In this document: piece after piece, positions 15,963 to 23,539 of the stretch | Numbering within the stretch: the stretch's first letter is position 1 | How the letters are laid out: every line of letters starts with the position of its first letter | Origin: Allocatelliglobosispora scoriae | Lineage (GTDB): Bacteria > Actinomycetota > Actinomycetes > Mycobacteriales > Micromonosporaceae | Length of the DNA: 64,000 nucleotides | Assembly (NCBI RefSeq): GCF_014204945.1 | Contig: NZ_JACHMN010000003.1 | Location: 1,426,001-1,490,000, forward strand | Direction: 5' to 3' | The notes under the pieces: generated by a model | Seen by the model: only the letters and a program-made list of their open reading frames with translations | Database searches by the model: none | Told to the model about the DNA's origin: nothing | Position numbers and translations under genes: made by a program

Positions 15963-16796
15963 ATGACGCATCGGGGTGGTGCCGAGCTCGGGCTGGCCAA
16001 GCGGGTCTGGGCGGAGGCGAAGCGGGACAACCTCGGCCTGCTCGCGGCCGGGGTGGCGTTCTACGCGCTGCTCGCGATCTTCCCGATGACGATCGCGCTC
16101 ATCACGATCTACGGGCTCGTCGCCGATCCGTCGAAGGTGGTCGAGCAGATCGAGCCGATGACGAAGGCGATGCCGGCCGAGGCGGCGAAGCTCTTCACCG
16201 ACCAGCTCACCGCCGTCGCCGGAGCGAGCAGCGGCAGCCTCACCCTCGGCCTGGTGATCAGCCTCGTCGCGGCTGTCTGGGCGGCGGCGGGCGGCATGTC
16301 GGCGCTGATCACGGGCATCAACGCCGTCAACGACCAGGAGGAGCAGCGGGGCTTCGTCAAGCTCAAGGGGCTCGCCCTCGGGCTCACCTTCGGCGGCCTC
16401 GTCGTCGCGGTCGCGGCACTGCTGCTCGTCGCGGTCTTCCCGGCGACGGTCGACCGGCTGCACCTGGGTACGGGTGGCCGGATCGGTGCCGAGGCGCTGC
16501 GCTGGATCGTGCTGGCGATGCTGATCGGGGTGGCACTGTCGATCTTCTACTGGGTCGGCCCGAGCACCCGGCCGAAGTGGCGCTGGCTCAGCACCGGTGC
16601 CGTGGTCGCGCTGGTCATCTGGGTGGTGGGCTCGGTGGCCTTCTCGTTCTACGTCAGCAACTTCGGCAGCTACAACAAGACCTACGGTGCGCTCGCCGCC
16701 GTCGTCATCCTGATGCTGTGGCTCTACCTCTCGGCGTACATCATCCTGCTGGGAGCCGAGGTGGACGCGGAGCGCGCGCGGTCAGCGCAGGATTAG
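15963..16796 (+). CDS. YihY/virulence factor BrkB family membrane protein
   Basis: 277 residues with six predicted membrane helices. Family features are NLGLLAAGVAFYALLAIFPM in the first helix, the GSLTLGLVISLVAAVWAAAGG stretch, and YGALAAVVILMLWLYLSAYI followed by LLGAEVDAE at the C terminus. The family is conserved but its function is not settled (once called RNase BN). The 3' end overlaps the convergent HAD gene by 15 bases. Confidence 0.92.
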   Translation: MTHRGGAELGLAKRVWAEAKRDNLGLLAAGVAFYALLAIFPMTIALITIYGLVADPSKVVEQIEPMTKAMPAEAAKLFTDQLTAVAGASSGSLTLGLVISLVAAVWAAAGGMSALITGINAVNDQEEQRGFVKLKGLALGLTFGGLVVAVAALLLVAVFPATVDRLHLGTGGRIGAEALRWIVLAMLIGVALSIFYWVGPSTRPKWRWLSTGAVVALVIWVVGSVAFSFYVSNFGSYNKTYGALAAVVILMLWLYLSAYIILLGAEVDAERARSAQD

Positions 16797-17426
16797 CGCG
16801 ACGGCCTCGGGGATGTCGGCGACCGTGTGGTCGGGGCGCGCCGCGCCGAGCGGCCACTCGCGGCCGGCGTGCAGCCAGATCGTGGCCAGGCCCGCCCCTC
16901 GGCCGCCCTCGATGTCGGCGGCGGCGTTGTCGCCGACCATCCAGCCGCCGCCGTCGGGATCCATCCCGCAGGCCGCGGCGCAGGCGGCGAAGATCCGCCG
17001 ATCGGGTTTGACCGTCCCGAACTCGCCGGAGATCGTCCAGCCGTGCACCAGCGTGTCGAGTCCGGTCGAGCGCATCTTGGCGAGCTGGTTGGCGTGCCCG
17101 TTGGTGACGATGCCGATCCGCCAGCCCGCCTCCGCGAGCGCGAGCAGGGATTCCCGGGCGCCGGGGAAGGCCTCGATCAGGCCGGGCAGCGTGCGGCGGA
17201 AGTCGTCCAGCAGCTCCGGCACCGTCGCGGTGAGGCCGAAGCGCTCCCGGGCCGCGCCGAAGAGCCGTTCCTTGGGGCCGTAGCCGCCCTCGTCGAGCTC
17301 GACGAGCCACTCGGCGGTGCCCTCGGGGAGGGCGTGCTCGGCGACGAATGCCGCAGCCCAGCGGTGGAAGGCGCCGTCGCGGTCCACCAGCGTGTTGTCG
17401 AGGTCGAAGAGCGCGAGCCGCTGCAT
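16782..17426 (-). CDS. HAD superfamily hydrolase (phosphatase-like)
   Basis: 214 residues from ATG 17426. HAD motif I LFDLDNTLVDRDG is at the N terminus, motif II IVTNGHANQ in the middle, and motif III/IV region GEFGTVKPD with GWMVGDNAAADIEGGRGAGL near the end. The cap is of the small alpha-helical subclass I type, as in pyrimidine nucleotidases and phosphoglycolate phosphatases. The substrate is unknown. The open frame continues upstream to 18218, but that part is antisense to the amidase gene and is not coding. Confidence 0.9.
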   Translation of the reverse strand: MQRLALFDLDNTLVDRDGAFHRWAAAFVAEHALPEGTAEWLVELDEGGYGPKERLFGAARERFGLTATVPELLDDFRRTLPGLIEAFPGARESLLALAEAGWRIGIVTNGHANQLAKMRSTGLDTLVHGWTISGEFGTVKPDRRIFAACAAACGMDPDGGGWMVGDNAAADIEGGRGAGLATIWLHAGREWPLGAARPDHTVADIPEAVALILR

Positions 17427-17564
17427 GCCGGTGACCTTACTCAGATCCCCTCCCTCGGAGGTAGTTCCTAGCGTCCTAGGTCGGCTGAGGTGCTGTGGGA
17501 CGGCACATCCCCGATGTATCTCCGGCACTGGCGGGTGCCTCTCCACCTGACAACGGAAGGAGAC

Positions 17565-18365
17565 ATGATGCCGAGGCAGTTGTGGCTCGCCGACGTACTG
17601 GTCGGGGCGGGGCTCACGGTGGTCGAGGTGCCGGGCTGGCGGACCCGGGGCCGCGACGACTACCGCCCGCAGGGCCTGATCATCCACGAGACCCGGGGCT
17701 CCCGGACCTCCACCGACGCCGACGACCTCCACTCGCTCATCCACGGCCGGCAGGGGCTCGCGGGTCCGATCGCCCAGCTCTTCCTGTCGCGTACGGGCAC
17801 CTGGCACGTCGTCACCGCCGGGCGCAGCAACCACGTCAAGAACGGCTGGGGCGGACCGTTCCGGGGCCTGGGCAACCGGCGCCTGCTCGGCGTCGAGTCC
17901 CAGCACGCCACGGGGGAGCGCTGGACCACGGTGCAGTACGACTCCTACGTGCGCGGTGCCGCCGCGATCCTGGCCCACACGGGCTGGCCGCCGCCGGTCG
18001 GCCACCGGGAGCACCAGCCGGGCGACAAGCCGGACCCGGCGTTCGACATGGATGTCTTCCGCCGCGATGTCGCGGCGGCGATGAGGGGAGTGCGGATGAG
18101 CGTCCTGGTACGCAAGACTGGCGAGATCAAGGTCTTCCTCGCCGACGGCATCACCCGGCGCTGGGTGGCCTCGCCGGCGGAGCTCGCGGCGATCCGGGCG
18201 GCGGCGACAGCCGGTCACCTGATCCTCGCCGCCGGTGGGCGGGTGCAGGATGTGGCGTCGCTGGACCCGTACGGCCGGGAGCTGACCGATCCGGCCGACG
18301 CCGTCCGGGCGGCGCTGCTCGACCCCGCGGTGATCGCCGCCTTCGCCGAGGGGATCAGGGCGTAG
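17565..18365 (+). CDS. Peptidoglycan recognition/N-acetylmuramoyl-L-alanine amidase domain protein
   Basis: About 266 residues. Two adjacent ATG codons (17565, 17568) follow GGAAGGAG; spacing favours the second. Amidase_2/PGRP features: LIIHETRG (first zinc His), GVESQH, and GHREHQPGDKPDP (second His followed by the typical PG-K-DP end). It would cut the amide between muramic acid and the stem peptide. There is no signal peptide, which recalls phage endolysins and cytoplasmic PGRP-like proteins. The last 80 residues form an unrecognised domain with hydrophobic and Ala-rich segments. No phage genes were seen nearby. It overlaps the convergent 18355 gene by 11 bases. Confidence 0.85.
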   Translation: MMPRQLWLADVLVGAGLTVVEVPGWRTRGRDDYRPQGLIIHETRGSRTSTDADDLHSLIHGRQGLAGPIAQLFLSRTGTWHVVTAGRSNHVKNGWGGPFRGLGNRRLLGVESQHATGERWTTVQYDSYVRGAAAILAHTGWPPPVGHREHQPGDKPDPAFDMDVFRRDVAAAMRGVRMSVLVRKTGEIKVFLADGITRRWVASPAELAAIRAAATAGHLILAAGGRVQDVASLDPYGRELTDPADAVRAALLDPAVIAAFAEGIRA

Positions 18366-18840
18366 GCGGCCGGAGCAGCAGCGCCTGGTTCTTGGGCCCC
18401 CGGAAGCCGAGCGTGACCCGCTCGCACCGGCCGCCCCGGGCGGAGTGGAAGTCGACGATGGCGTCGATCAGCTCCTGCTGGCCGAGCTTCACACCGGGCG
18501 CCCAGAAGTTGCAGCACGGCACGATGAGCACGTCGCGTACGGCGGCGGACTCGACGACCTCCCGGGTCGCCTCGTCGGGGTGCAGGCCGACGACGAGGTC
18601 GTAGTAGTCCGCCATCGCCGCGCTGTAGTAGTCGGCCCGGGCCGGGACGCCCTTCAGCGCCCAGCCGCGCGGGTCGACCACCTCGGCCTCCAGGCCGTAC
18701 TTCTTGCGCAGGACCCGGCTGAGCATCCCCTGGCCACCGGCGACATCGGCGATGTAGCGGGCGTCGGGGAACCGCTCCACCACGAAGGCCGCGAGCACGT
18801 CGAAGCGCTCCGGATCGCCGTGGAACCGGTGCCGGCTCAT
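18355..18840 (-). CDS. Small methyltransferase-like protein
   Basis: 161 residues from ATG 18840. IADVAGGQGMLSRVLRKKYG is a class I methyltransferase motif I with the following helix, and VVDPRGWALKG corresponds to motif II with its acidic residue. DLVVGLHPDEATREVV and VLIVPCCNFW follow. The VPCCNFW region recalls enzymes acting on RNA, but this is only a resemblance. The 3' end overlaps the amidase gene. Confidence 0.72.
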   Translation of the reverse strand: MSRHRFHGDPERFDVLAAFVVERFPDARYIADVAGGQGMLSRVLRKKYGLEAEVVDPRGWALKGVPARADYYSAAMADYYDLVVGLHPDEATREVVESAAVRDVLIVPCCNFWAPGVKLGQQELIDAIVDFHSARGGRCERVTLGFRGPKNQALLLRPPTP

Positions 18841-18954
18841 CGGCGCTCGCGCTGGCAGATCATCCCGCCACGGTATCGGGGCCGGAATATCCGGGCGGTG
18901 CCGGTGGTTGGCGCGGATGACGTGATCCACCCTTTGTCCTGAGGAGAACCATAA

Positions 18955-19749
18955 ATGACGAACCCCGCCGACGAGACCATCGCTGCCCTGCGGTCGGGCT
19001 ACGACGAACTCGCCGCCATCGTTCGTGACCTGCGGCCCGACCAGCTCACCGGGCCCTCCGCCGCGGCGGAATGGGACATCTCCCAAGTGCTCAGCCACCT
19101 CGGCAGCGGCGCCGAGATCGGGCTGGCGGCGCTCACCCGCTCGCTCGAGGGCGGGCCCAAGCTGCCCGACGACTTCTACCCGAGCGTGTGGGCGCGCTGG
19201 GACGCGATGTCGCCGCAGGAGCGAGCGGCGACCTTCCCCGTCACCAACGAGGCGCTCGTCTCCCGTTACGAGGCGCTCGACGCCGAGACCCGGGCCAACC
19301 ACCGCATCGACCTGGGCTTCATCCCCGTCCCGGTGGACGTGGCGACCTCGGCCGGGCTGCGGCTGAGCGAGTTCGCGCTGCACTCGTGGGACGTGCGGGT
19401 CATCCTCGACCCGGCGGCGACCGTCGCGCCGGAGGCGGTGGAACCGTTGCTGAACGTGGCGCCGCTGCTCTTCGGCTTCGCCGCCAAGCCCGCCGTGCTG
19501 GGCGGCCGGCCGGTGTCGCTGCGGGTGGAGCTCACCGCGCCGGAGCGGGTCGAGGGCGTCATCCTCACCGACACGGCGGTCCTCAGCCCGACCGCCCCGG
19601 CCGACGCCGACGCGGTGCTCACGATTCCGGCGGAGGCGTGGCTGCGGCTCGTCGCCGGCCGGCTCGCGCCCCAGTACACCCCGGCCGGTGTCGAGGTCAC
19701 GGGCACCATCGACCTCGACGAGCTGCGGCAGGTCTTCCCGGGCTACTGA
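18955..19749 (+). CDS. Maleylpyruvate isomerase N-terminal (DinB-like, TIGR03083-type) protein
   Basis: 264 residues, with GAGGAG 8-9 bases before ATG. The N-terminal helical bundle has the pattern typical of the mycothiol-dependent MDMPI/DinB fold: DQLTGPSAAAEWDISQVLSHLG (broken here around the conserved W-D..H), then a helix with HSWDVRV that supplies a second metal ligand. The C-terminal 80 residues are beta-rich. In this group the fold carries divalent-metal and mycothiol-dependent reactions; the individual reaction is unknown. Confidence 0.86.
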   Translation: MTNPADETIAALRSGYDELAAIVRDLRPDQLTGPSAAAEWDISQVLSHLGSGAEIGLAALTRSLEGGPKLPDDFYPSVWARWDAMSPQERAATFPVTNEALVSRYEALDAETRANHRIDLGFIPVPVDVATSAGLRLSEFALHSWDVRVILDPAATVAPEAVEPLLNVAPLLFGFAAKPAVLGGRPVSLRVELTAPERVEGVILTDTAVLSPTAPADADAVLTIPAEAWLRLVAGRLAPQYTPAGVEVTGTIDLDELRQVFPGY

Positions 19750-19801
19750 GCCGGCTACCGAGCTGATCCGCCTCCTGCGCCGTGTGCCTAGAATCCGGCA
19801 C

Positions 19802-20263
19802 ATGGCGCAGGATTCGTTCGACCACAGCTGGCACGTCGCCGCCGAGCCGGGCGCCGTCTTCGCCCATCTCGCGGATCCGCACTCCTATCTGGGGCTCTCG
19901 CCGCTGATCGTGGCGGTGCGCGACGTGAGCGAGGGGGTCGACGACTCCGGTCAGCCGTTCGTGGCCTACACCGCCGTCGAGCGCTTCAAGGCCGGGCCGG
20001 TGCGGTTGTGGGACAACCCCATCGCGGTCACGATGCGGGTCGACGCGGGCGCCGCGCGCATCCGGCAGGACGTGGTCAGCCCCGGTCGCGTACGCCTGAC
20101 CTCGCTCCTCGTCCTCACCCCCGAGAGCGGCGGCACCCGCCTCGACGAGCGGATCGAGCTCACCATGCCCCGGCTGCTGCGGGGCTTCGTGCGGGGCCAG
20201 GCCCGCTCGGTCCAGCTCTATCGGGCGGGGGAGCTGTCCCGCCGCCTGACCGCGACCGCCTAG
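19802..20263 (+). CDS. SRPBCC (START-like) family protein
   Basis: 153 residues. Lipid-binding or cyclase-like fold of the polyketide cyclase/SRPBCC type: SFDHSWHVAAEPGAVFAHL is the usual first strand and helix, DPHSYLGLSPL follows, and the C-terminal long helix is VRGQARSVQLYRAGELSRRL. The start follows the preceding stop by about 50 bases. The ligand is unknown. Confidence 0.83.
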   Translation: MAQDSFDHSWHVAAEPGAVFAHLADPHSYLGLSPLIVAVRDVSEGVDDSGQPFVAYTAVERFKAGPVRLWDNPIAVTMRVDAGAARIRQDVVSPGRVRLTSLLVLTPESGGTRLDERIELTMPRLLRGFVRGQARSVQLYRAGELSRRLTATA

Positions 20264-20272
20264 GGATCGGCG

Positions 20273-20839
20273 TTGAGCGCGCCCGTCCCGGATCGGTTCG
20301 ACTTCCGCGGCGCGGCCTTCGGGGGCGGCGACCTGTCGGGGGCGGAGCTCCGCGGACGGCGGGTCGTCTTCGACGGGGTGACCTTCGCCGAGGGCACCGC
20401 CCTCTCCTTCGAGGGGGCCGACCTCACCGATGCCTGGATCTCCTTCGTCGGCGCGGTCTTCCGCGGTGACGTCTCGTTCGAGGCGGCGATGATGCGGCGG
20501 GGACTGATCGATTTCGAGCGGGCGACCTTCGCCGGGGGCACACTCCGCTTCACCGGTTTCGACCTGCGGGGCGGGACGATCCGGTTCGACCGCGCGGCCC
20601 TCGACGGCGGTGCGGTCTCCTTCGCCGGTACGACGTTCGGCGAGGACGGCGTCGTCACCTTCGACGGTGCCCGGTTCGCCGGGAGCGAGGTCTCCTTCGC
20701 CGGGGCCGACTTCTCGGCCGGGGGAGTCGTCGACCTCGCCCAGGCGGAGAGCTATGAGGTCTCGGCCCGGTTCGATCCGTGGTCGGCCCGGCCGCCGGGT
20801 CTGTTCCTGCCGACGGTCGGTTTCGCCGACGACGAGTAG
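20273..20839 (+). CDS. Repeat protein of pentapeptide/beta-solenoid type
   Basis: 188 residues, TTG start nine bases after the previous stop. The sequence is built from repeats of about 20-24 residues in which V-S/T-F-x-G-x-x-F recurs (VSFAGTTF, VTFDGARF, VSFAGADF, LSFEGADL, ISFVGAVF). This is close to pentapeptide-repeat spacing, with Phe at the inward positions, and predicts a right-handed beta helix. Such proteins can mimic DNA and protect gyrase, but nothing here proves that role. The last 35 residues are not repetitive. Confidence 0.75.
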   Translation: MSAPVPDRFDFRGAAFGGGDLSGAELRGRRVVFDGVTFAEGTALSFEGADLTDAWISFVGAVFRGDVSFEAAMMRRGLIDFERATFAGGTLRFTGFDLRGGTIRFDRAALDGGAVSFAGTTFGEDGVVTFDGARFAGSEVSFAGADFSAGGVVDLAQAESYEVSARFDPWSARPPGLFLPTVGFADDE

Positions 20840-20872
20840 CCGCCCCGCAGCGAAGGCACTCTGCCGCGGGCC

Positions 20873-20900
20873 AAAAAAATCAAGCACACTTGACTTTTTT
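20873..20900. terminator. A/T-flanked intrinsic terminator (bidirectional)
   Basis: AAAAAAATCAAG (20873-20884), loop CACA, CTTGACTTTTTT (20889-20900), with a single mismatch. The run of A on one side and T on the other gives a classical intrinsic terminator readable from both strands, rare in this GC-rich context. It ends the beta-solenoid transcript and precedes the catabolic operon by 24 bases. Confidence 0.8.
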
Positions 20901-20924
20901 CTTTGCGGGAGCGACGGTGGACCC

Positions 20925-21722
20925 ATGACGGACCAGCAGTCGCTGCTGCGAGACCTGACCGCCGAGGGCGACGAGGTGCTGCGGCTCGTCGGCGAGCTCG
21001 ACGAGCCCGGCTGGGCCACGCCGACCCCCGCCCCCGGCTGGACCATCGCCCATCAGATAGCCCACCTGACCTGGACCGATCAGGCTTCGCTGCGAGCCGT
21101 CACCGACCCGGACGACTTCGCCGACCTCGTGACCGAGCTCGCCGACACCGGTGACCTGCTCCGCGCCATCGAGGCCGGTGCCGCCGAGCTCGCCGCACTC
21201 CCACCGGACCGGCTGCGCGACGGATGGGTGGCTGGCCGCCGGGCCCTCGCCGACGCTCTAGGTGCGGTGCCGCCGGGTGCTCGGATCGCCTGGTTCGGCC
21301 CGTCGATGAGCGCCGCCTCGATGATCACCGCGCGGATCATGGAGAACTGGGCGCACGGCCTCGACATCGCCGATGCGCTCGGCGTTCGGCGCGAGCCCAC
21401 CGACCGGCTCCGGCACGTGGCCCACCTCGGCGTCCGGGCGCGCGACTTCGCCTACGTCATGCACGGCCGCACCGCGCCGAGCGAGCCCTTCCGGGTCGAG
21501 CTGACCGGCCCCGGCGGCGACCTCTGGACGTGGGGTCCCGACGACGCCGTCCAGCGGGTGACCGGGCCCGCGCTCGACTTCTGCCTGCTCGCGACGCAGC
21601 GGCGGCACCGCGACGATCTCGCCGTCACCGCTGAGGGCGCCGACGCCGACGAGTGGCTCGACATCATCCAAGCCTTCGCCGGTCCGCCCGGCGCCGGCCG
21701 AACGGCGGGACAGTTCGCATGA
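20925..21722 (+). CDS. TIGR03084-type metal-binding (DinB/MDMPI-like) protein
   Basis: 265 residues. It begins with LLRDLTAEGDEVLRLVGELD and has APGWTIAHQIAHLTWTDQ, in which the His residues of the DinB fold are placed as in TIGR03084 members, then MENWAHGLDIADALG with a further His. In Actinobacteria this family is found beside AtuA and acyl-CoA carboxylase genes, as here, which supports a role in the same acyl-CoA pathway, possibly mycothiol-dependent. It is the first gene of a six-gene operon; its stop overlaps the AtuA start (ATGA). Confidence 0.87.
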   Translation: MTDQQSLLRDLTAEGDEVLRLVGELDEPGWATPTPAPGWTIAHQIAHLTWTDQASLRAVTDPDDFADLVTELADTGDLLRAIEAGAAELAALPPDRLRDGWVAGRRALADALGAVPPGARIAWFGPSMSAASMITARIMENWAHGLDIADALGVRREPTDRLRHVAHLGVRARDFAYVMHGRTAPSEPFRVELTGPGGDLWTWGPDDAVQRVTGPALDFCLLATQRRHRDDLAVTAEGADADEWLDIIQAFAGPPGAGRTAGQFA

Positions 21723-23539
21723 CGACCCCGATAACACCAACTCTTCAAGAGTTGCGGCAGGAGGAGTCGCGGCAGGAGCAGGCGCAGCAGGCGGGGCGCG
21801 CTGCTGTAGCACCAACTCTTGAAGAGTTGGTGCTACAGCGGGAGAAGGCGCGGCCGCTGCGGGTGGCGAACGCGTCCGGGTTCTACGGTGACCGGTTCAG
21901 CGCCGTCGCCGAGATGCTCGCCGACGGGCCGATCGATGTTCTGACCGGCGACTACCTCGCCGAGCTGACGATGCTGATCCTCGGCCGGGACCGGATGCGC
22001 GACCCCTCGACCGGATACGCCAAGACGTTCCTGCGGCAGTTGGAGGGCAGCCTCGGGACCGCGCTCGACCGGGGGGTCACGATCGTCGCGAACGCGGGCG
22101 GCCTCAACCCCTGCGGGCTCGCCGCCAAGCTGCGCGAGCTCGCCGACCGGCTCGGCCTGCACCCGAGGATCGCCTTCGTCCGCGGCGACGACCTGCTCGA
22201 CCGCGTCGGCGAGTTCGGTCTCGGCTCGCCGATCACCGCCAACGCCTACCTGGGTGCGTGGGGGATCGTCGAGTGCCTCAACGCGGGCGCCGACATCGTC
22301 GTCACCGGCCGGGTCACCGACGCATCGCTGGTGGTCGGCCCGGCGGCGGCGCATTTCGGCTGGTCGCGTGATGATTTCGACGCCCTCGCGGGTGCCACGG
22401 TCGCGGGGCACATCATCGAGTGCGGCGCGCAGGCGACCGGCGGCAATTACGCGTTCTTCACCGAGCAGACCCGCGGCCGGCCGGGCTTCCCCATCGCCGA
22501 GGTGCGCGCCGACGGGTCGTGTGTGGTCACCAAGCATGTGGGTACGGGTGGAGCCGTCACCCTCGGCACCGTCACCGCCCAGCTGCTCTACGAGATCGGC
22601 GGCCCCCGGTATGCCGGCCCCGACGTGACGACCCGCCTCGACACCGTGGTCCTCGCCGACGACGGGCCCGACCGGGTGCTGGTCAGCGGTGTGATCGGCG
22701 AGCCACCGCCGCCGACGCTGAAGGTCGGGCTCAACACCCTCGGCGGGTACCGCAACGAGGTGGCGTTCATCCTGACCGGGCTCGACATCGAGGCGAAAGC
22801 GGCCTGGGTGACGGCGGAGCTCGACGCGGCGCTGGCCGGGCGGCGACCGGCGGCGGTGCACTACGCGCTGGCCCGGACCGATCACGCCGACGCGGGGACG
22901 CAGGAGGCCGCGAGCGCGCTGCTGCGGATCACCGTCAAGGATCCCGACCCCGCCGTCGTGGGGCGGGCGTTCAGCTCGGCGGCGGTGGAGCTGGCGCTCG
23001 CGTCCTACCCGGGGTGCACGGTGACCGCGCCGCCGGGGGAGGGGACGCCGTTCGGGGTCTTCGCCGCGGCCTTCGTGGACGCGGGTGCGGTGGCGCAGGA
23101 GGCGGTTCTGCCCGACCGCTCCGTGGTGCCGGTGGCGCACGGTGGGCGTACCCGGCTGGTGGTTGATCTGGAGGAGCCGGTGGTGGCGGGTTTCCAGGGC
23201 GGTGGGCCGACCCGGCGTGCGCCGCTGGGGCTGGTCGCGGGCGCGCGGTCGGGCGACAAGGGCGGGTCGGCGAATATCGGGCTGTGGGTCCGCAGCGACG
23301 CGGCCTACGCCTGGCTGTGCCGGACACTCACCACCGATGAGCTGCGGCGGCTGCTGCCGGAGGCGGCCGCGCTGCCGATCACCCGGCACCTGCTGCCGAA
23401 CCTGCGCGGGATCAACTTCGTCGTCGACGGGCTGCTCGGCGACGGTGTCTCGGCGGGGGTCCGGTTCGATCCGCAGGGCAAGGGCCTGGGCGAGTGGTTG
23501 CGTTCCCGGCACGTCGACATCCCGGAGGAGTTCCTGTGA
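21719..23539 (+). CDS. AtuA-like (DUF1446) acyclic terpene/acyl-CoA catabolism protein
   Basis: 606 residues from ATG 21719, overlapping the previous stop. The DUF1446 core begins at about residue 48 (LRVANASGFYGDRFSA). It continues with VVTGRVTDASLVVGPAAAHF, then ECGAQATGGNYAFF and a C-terminal domain with GARSGDKGGSANIGLWV. Members act with acyl-CoA carboxylases in degrading citronellate-like or branched acyl-CoA compounds, though the exact reaction is not settled. The first 47 residues are an extension not typical of the family and contain two copies of the CAACTCTT palindrome, read as TLQELR and TLEELVLQ. A later start (GTG near 21830) inside the second palindrome would remove most of it. 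Confidence 0.9.
   Translation: MTTPITPTLQELRQEESRQEQAQQAGRAAVAPTLEELVLQREKARPLRVANASGFYGDRFSAVAEMLADGPIDVLTGDYLAELTMLILGRDRMRDPSTGYAKTFLRQLEGSLGTALDRGVTIVANAGGLNPCGLAAKLRELADRLGLHPRIAFVRGDDLLDRVGEFGLGSPITANAYLGAWGIVECLNAGADIVVTGRVTDASLVVGPAAAHFGWSRDDFDALAGATVAGHIIECGAQATGGNYAFFTEQTRGRPGFPIAEVRADGSCVVTKHVGTGGAVTLGTVTAQLLYEIGGPRYAGPDVTTRLDTVVLADDGPDRVLVSGVIGEPPPPTLKVGLNTLGGYRNEVAFILTGLDIEAKAAWVTAELDAALAGRRPAAVHYALARTDHADAGTQEAASALLRITVKDPDPAVVGRAFSSAAVELALASYPGCTVTAPPGEGTPFGVFAAAFVDAGAVAQEAVLPDRSVVPVAHGGRTRLVVDLEEPVVAGFQGGGPTRRAPLGLVAGARSGDKGGSANIGLWVRSDAAYAWLCRTLTTDELRRLLPEAAALPITRHLLPNLRGINFVVDGLLGDGVSAGVRFDPQGKGLGEWLRSRHVDIPEEFL
21738..21754. repeat. Dispersed palindrome copy inside the AtuA gene (copy 1)
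   Basis: CAACTCTT-C-AAGAGTTG, perfect 8-bp arms, starting 17 bases after the ATG at 21719-21721. It is read in frame as part of TPTLQELRQ. The same core recurs in intergenic positions across the window. Confidence 0.85.
21804..21838. repeat. Dispersed palindrome copy inside the AtuA gene (copy 2, long)
   Basis: Perfect 17-bp arms around one base: CTGTAGCACCAACTCTT (21804-21820) and AAGAGTTGGTGCTACAG (21822-21838). It is read in frame as AVAPTLEELVLQR. It immediately precedes the conserved core of DUF1446. Confidence 0.88.

Noticed and set aside
17427-18218. Upstream extension of the HAD gene
   Set aside because: The added 264 residues are antisense to the amidase gene. HAD motif I is at the shorter start.
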